Shown here: positions 49,423 through 55,400 of the stretch, piece after piece
Layout of the letters: every line of letters starts with the position of its first letter
Position numbering within the stretch: position 1 is the first letter of the stretch
NCBI GenBank assembly: GCA_037954325.1
Contig: JBBMNZ010000030.1
Location: 4,549,001-4,613,000, forward strand
Origin: Fistularia commersonii
Taxonomy: Eukaryota; Chordata; Actinopteri; Syngnathiformes; Fistulariidae
DNA: 64,000 nt
Direction of reading: 5' to 3'
Notes under the pieces: model-generated
What the model saw: only the letters and a program-made list of their open reading frames with translations
Database searches by the model: none
Told to the model about the DNA's origin: nothing
Made by a program: the position numbers and the translations under genes

Positions 49423-52400
49423 TTACTCTTTATAACATTAATGATAATAATACATTTTAATCAACACTCAGGGACACTAGCCATATGTATGTACACACAA
49501 ATACAGAATTAAAAAAAAACAATAAAAATAAAAACAAGAGACAACATGAAAAAAAGTAAAAATAAAACTAAAAAGGATATATAGAAGTGATAAAGTAGCT
49601 GGCATCAGATAGAATAAGCTGCTTTAAACAGATGTATTATGCTGACATGAAAACCATTCACGTCATATGGAAACGTAAAACTATTCAGACAGCGAAACTA
49701 GGCTTGTTCAGTCTGTTTTTTTTTTTTTTTTTTCAAAAATCAGGCTGTGCAAATCAATTCATATTGATCATTTCCATCATGGGAGCTGTAGCGCACACAC
49801 ACACGACCCGTGTCTGTCACCTGCACATGCAGCTAATGACATCGTCCTTAAGGTGAGGGAACGCCGTCGTCGTATTTGGACGCACGTTCGTGACAAATAA
49901 GCCATTCTCCAGAAAGTGGCAACTCCGGAATAGATTTTCAATGCGTCGTCTCCCAGAACGGTGAATTCAAATTTCCTCTCTGATTTGAAAAATTGGATGT
50001 ATTTTCCCATTTGCATCAATGGAGTTATTGACTGCGGGTATAAAAAGCCTTCTCTCCCCCCAAAAATGTAGTTGCAGCTCGGAAAATGGCGACGCGGCTG
50101 CGAGGCCGGTCGACCATCTCGGTCTTTGTTGCGAATGAGATTGGATCCGATTCGTAACAGAAGCTCCAACGCCGCTTTGATGCTTCGCAGGGCGTGTTTG
50201 CTGATGTTTGCTCGGGGCGACGTGTTTCGCCCGCGCCGTAAATCCTCCCCTGAGCCGGATTCGCCCCGCTTATTTTTTTTTTTTTATTTTTTTTTTTTAC
50301 GAAGTGCCGAAAAAAGGGCGTTTAAACAGATGTTTGACATTTTAACGCAGCTCAAACAGGCCAACAGGCGCCCGTTAAGTCAAAGACATGTTAAATCCTC
50401 GAGGGGCGTAATAAAAAAAAAAAATTCTGCGGCTTAAACTAAATGCCTTTTTTCGTGGAGCTGCCGTCACCTCCTTGGGAATATCACAGAAATATCATAA
50501 CTGTGTAGTTTATTTACGATTCGCGGTACCTTCGAGACATGTGATCAATCTGTCACGCCAAAGATATGTCCGAGGACACAGCAGGCCGCAGAAGGTCAAT
50601 TTAACGGGATAGAGATAAAAAATAGAGCACGGTGATTCGAATGTAGAGTTAAAATGTAAAATGTAGAGTAAAAACCTAAAAAAAACATCAAATAATGAGT
50701 ATTAACCGGAGATCTTTTTTTTATTAACGACATTATTTTATTTTTAATAACTTAAATCTCCGGCAGAGACCGCTCAAATATCAAAGTCTAGGTAGTGGAG
50801 AGTGAAGGAGATGCAGCGAAAGGGGGGAAGCGATAATGAAATTCTAAAATAAAATGAAAAAGGGGACAATCCACTTTCAGACAAACTGAAGGTGAAATGA
50901 GATTTAAAAACTTTGTGATCTTTTGTTGTTGATTCATTGGTGTTATTAGAAAACTCTGCACAAAGAATTTCTTTTAATTTGTTCGCCGCCTTGGGTTATT
51001 AAAGAGGAAGCTAATATAACCATTTCGATCACAGGTTCAATTTTTGCAGTTTCGGAGAGCAATGTCACCTTCGGATATTTGTTTTTCCTTCTGACTTCGT
51101 GGCTCGCGTTTCAATCCAAAAAGCTCTCCTCGAAAAAGAGCCGTCCCTCACCTGCTGCGGTGTCTCGCCTCCTGACCGCAGATGGGAAGGACGGCGCCGT
51201 CTTCCTCGAACGCGCCGTCATCATCATCATCTCCCACGACACGACAAGAAAAACGCGGGTGAGAGGATGCAGCGGTTGGGGAAAAAGAGTCAAAAACTCT
51301 GATTTTCTTCCTCAGCCGGCCACTGCGGAGTCCCGGAAGGCATCGTGAACGGCCAGGTGATCGGGGAGAACTTCGGTTATCGCGACACGGTCGTCTATCA
51401 GTGTCTGCCGGGATTTCGACTCATAGGCTCGTCGGTTCGAATCTGTCTCCAAGACAACCAGTGGTCCGGGCAGCTCCCCATCTGCATACGTGAGTAAAGA
51501 ACACGAGAATATTTATCATAAGTAACAAACACCTGAAAAAAAAACCCTCAGTAGAGGGCTGTTTCCATGACAGCGTGTGGACTGGACACATCAAATACGA
51601 TTCAGATATTCGAACCACCCACACGCAGGCTTCATTAATGTATTTATAGATTTTTGTAAACTGTTGAAACAGGGCGATACGAATGCTGTGGTGAATCACG
51701 CTAACTGGAAACTCCACATCACACTCTAACTAGCCATTTAACCGGTACCTTTAGGCGATATGTTACATTTGCTGTTACATCTTGCCCTCGCTCCTTCAGG
51801 AAAGTTCTTCTGTAAGAAAATGACAGTTTGTATCCAATAAGAAAAAGTGGAAAAAAAAAGGGGGGGAATGGGCCTTAACGGGAAAACTGGTGACACTGGT
51901 TTAGCAAAAGAACGTTTTTCGAATAGACGCTTATCAGCGATAATGTCGGGTTTATATCCGAGGAAATTCCATCGAAAGCAGACGCATTTTATGCACTGAG
52001 GATTTGAGACAATATCAAAATCCCACTGTGGTATATTTTTTAAGATAATATGACATTTTGAATTGAAGTACATTGCAAAAGACTGGAAATCAGCAATAGC
52101 TGTGGTTTGGTCAAGCCTATCTTTAAAACTCTCCTCTAATATTTTTTTTCTTTTGTCTTTTTGCTTTATTTTAGTTCAGGAATAATATGATAAGAACATT
52201 CTTGAAACTCCCCTCCTGGGGTTTGTGTCTGTGTGTTCACTCCGGTACTTCCAGAGGATGAACAGCGATGCACAAATAGGAGTTTAAAAGCCCTAAAAAA
52301 TTACTAAAAATGAAAATTAGTCATTTCTTATTGTTAAAACTGACTGTTGTCCAAAATAAGTTCTTTTTCTTGAGATATAAATCTGTTTTAAAATCTGTTT

Positions 52401-55400
52401 AAAAACTCCTGCTTTAACAGTGTTAGCATCAACTTCACCGCAACTCTTTGTCTGGCAGCGCTCCGGAATAAACCCCAGTCAAGCTCCACCAAAATCCCTC
52501 AATAACACCATCTTCGCGTAGCCGGCGGTCTCGTTCCGAGGCGCAGACACGCCGGCAGCCTGGCAGCGGTAGTCAGGGGGGCCCCGATGCCTGCATGGCC
52601 TGGGGGCGGTGAAGTATCTCTACATTAGGATAAAACTCGGATCTCTAAAACTGCTAATGGATTTGAGATATTGGCCGATGTTGAGACATCAACACAAGTG
52701 CTATTTCGAGCCACTATCGATGTATCTTTTTAAAATAGATAATGTATATCTATACATACCAGTGACGTGCAGTCAGGGGAGGCAGGAGAGGCTGTGCCTC
52801 ACGTGCCAATCTTGGAAAAAAAAATGTAAAATGAAAAAAAAAGGATTTAAATGGTTATATTTATTTGATTTACACTTTAAAGGTGTTTCTCATTTAACGT
52901 CACCAGTTTCAGATTGTTTTTAAAGATTGTTTTTTTGATTAAAAAAAAAATATTTATTTCATTCCATTTTATTTCAGTTTTTTATTTAAAATGGCTGCAA
53001 TTTTACATTTACTGCTCAAATACAGAGAAGAGATGTGCAGTGAGGCATCGGACAGGTGAGCCTCAATGTAGATTATGCAATGACAGCTGACTGCTGGTCT
53101 ACACTAAGACTGTTATGCTGTGTATCGCGCTGTATGTCGCAATAAAAATGTTTGAACACTTTTGCGATTTGAACTACATTTCCAATATACAGTGTTTTTT
53201 TGGCATGAATTATATGTGTGTTACTAGTTCCTTGTGCTGAGCGATCATAAAATGGCTGCGAGGAGCTACTAAGTGAGGCACGCAGTTCTCCTGCCTCATG
53301 GTAGGCGTGCCTCACCAGCAATGAACCTCACTGCACATCACTGAAACATACATATTTGTTTTTGTTTGTTTCTAAATTATATCTTTCAACCAGGTGTAGG
53401 ATGACTTCTAAGGCTTAATTTATACTAGAGGAAGGTACATAGAAAAAAATATATATATATTTTTAGGGTACATCTTTAAGAGACACGCTAGCTGCACAGA
53501 TTGCATGAGATATTGTATGTGCATGCATCTCTTTGTGTGTGTTGTGTGTTTCGCTCCCGGAGCAGTTTGTTGTAGCGCGGTGTCATTTTGTGCCGCTTTT
53601 TAAAAGATTTTTTATTGAGGTTATTCATGCAGTAGTTATTGAGGGAAATAATTTACAGCCAAATTATACAGTAATTATGGAGATGAGAAGCTCTTGTTTA
53701 GAGACACAAACTCAGAATGATGATGAGACCGCATGACTGGATGTGCACGCGCACATGTGTGTCTGTGTGTGTGTGCGTGTGTGTGTGTGTGTGGACCTGC
53801 GGGGCATGCTGACGGTGTCTGATAAATTTGTGTCTTATGCAAGCAAACAAACCTCTGATTTTCACTGATAAACAGGAAACAGACCTCGGCTTACTCCGCC
53901 ACACTTCCTGCCTTGTTTCCATCATCCCGGCTCTTTTCTCTGCAGCTCAGTGGCTCCTGTTCATTTTTTTTTGCCCTTTTTTTTTCACCCGGTCAGTCTT
54001 TGTCCTCCTCTGATGTATCCGACTCGTCCTGAACTCCCCACTCCGTAACACAATACATTTAAAGTATGCCGGCGAGGGGGAGTGGGGGGGGTCGACGGGC
54101 TGAATTAAGAAGGGCCGGGAGTTACTGTAAGCTTTCTGTTTACACAAACATAAAAAAAAAAAATGTAAAAAATCGCTGTCAGCACAATGAGGACAACACA
54201 CACACACACACACACAAAGTTTTAAGCAGCCCCAGTTGAATGAAGATAACAGGATGAATAATTATGATGCCCAATGCCAAACTGAGGACACTCCAAACTA
54301 ATGCTGATGTTGGCGGGGATAATGGTTCCAAAATGACAACCGTAAATTGTTATGGCTTCTCCATCCACTGATGAATATTTATGAATGACTGTGGGAAAGA
54401 CACAAACTGTATATATGGCAAACAACCATGATTCTATTTATTTTATTTTTTTTCTGGTGGTTTTTCTACTCAGACACGACATATTTGGTTATAGTCGTTA
54501 TTCTTTTTTGGAAGATGCAAAAATGATGATATGAAAAATCGAAATATTAAAGGAACACAGTGAAATGTACCTCAGATCATTAGTCAGCTGTCATTTTGCT
54601 GAATCATTGCAGTGTATAAAATAACTAGTTTTTCCTCACTCTTCAACTATACTCCCATAAAATGCTGCCACAGGAGAATCATAAATGTGTATATTAGAAC
54701 AAGTATTGTGCTTAAATGAAACTTTTAAAACCTTTCCTTGATTATTTCCATATAATGTGGCCTCATATTCTTAATTCAGCAAGTTACTCAATACTTTTTA
54801 GCCACGCTGTCAAATTTTCATGATAATGGATTGTTTTTTTTCCATGATTTGTTTTACATCTTTGGATAGATTAACAAGTTAGCATTATATCCAGTCATAC
54901 TTGGGGTAGGACTCAGAAGCTAGTGCTAAGCGAACCTAGACTTTCAAGAAAACAAAAAAGCTAACCGCCGTTGTTACGGTTTCTCCTCCAGCGATCAGCT
55001 GCGGCCACCCAGGAAGTCCCATATATGGTCGAACAGTGGGAAACGGATTCAACCTGAACGACGTGGTCAGCTTCGTGTGCAATCGGGGTTACGAAATGGA
55101 AGGGCCTTCGCGCGCTCAGTGCCAGGCCAACCGCCAGTGGAGCCACCCACCCCCAACGTGTAAAGGTGGGGAGAAAAGTTAAGTGTATTCACCCCTAACC
55201 TTATTTACCCCAAGCTTTCCATCCCATCATGCATCCCGTTTACTTGTATTATCCTTTACGCCAGGGGTGGGCAATTATTTTGGCCGGCGGGCCACATTGC
55301 GTATTTAATTTTTATTAAAAAAAAATTGAATAAAAACAAAAAATTGCGTGTTAAATACTTCATTTTTTTTGGTAATTTTATTTCAACTTTAAAATCATTA

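Larger units (their letters stand above)
51490..54991 (+). other. csmd3: csmd3 intron Sushi 18 / Sushi 19 (3.5 kb)
   Basis: Holds a hAT-like element (52,760-53,343), a TG run near 53,758 and a CA run near 54,197; the remainder has no recognised repeat. Confidence 0.75.
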
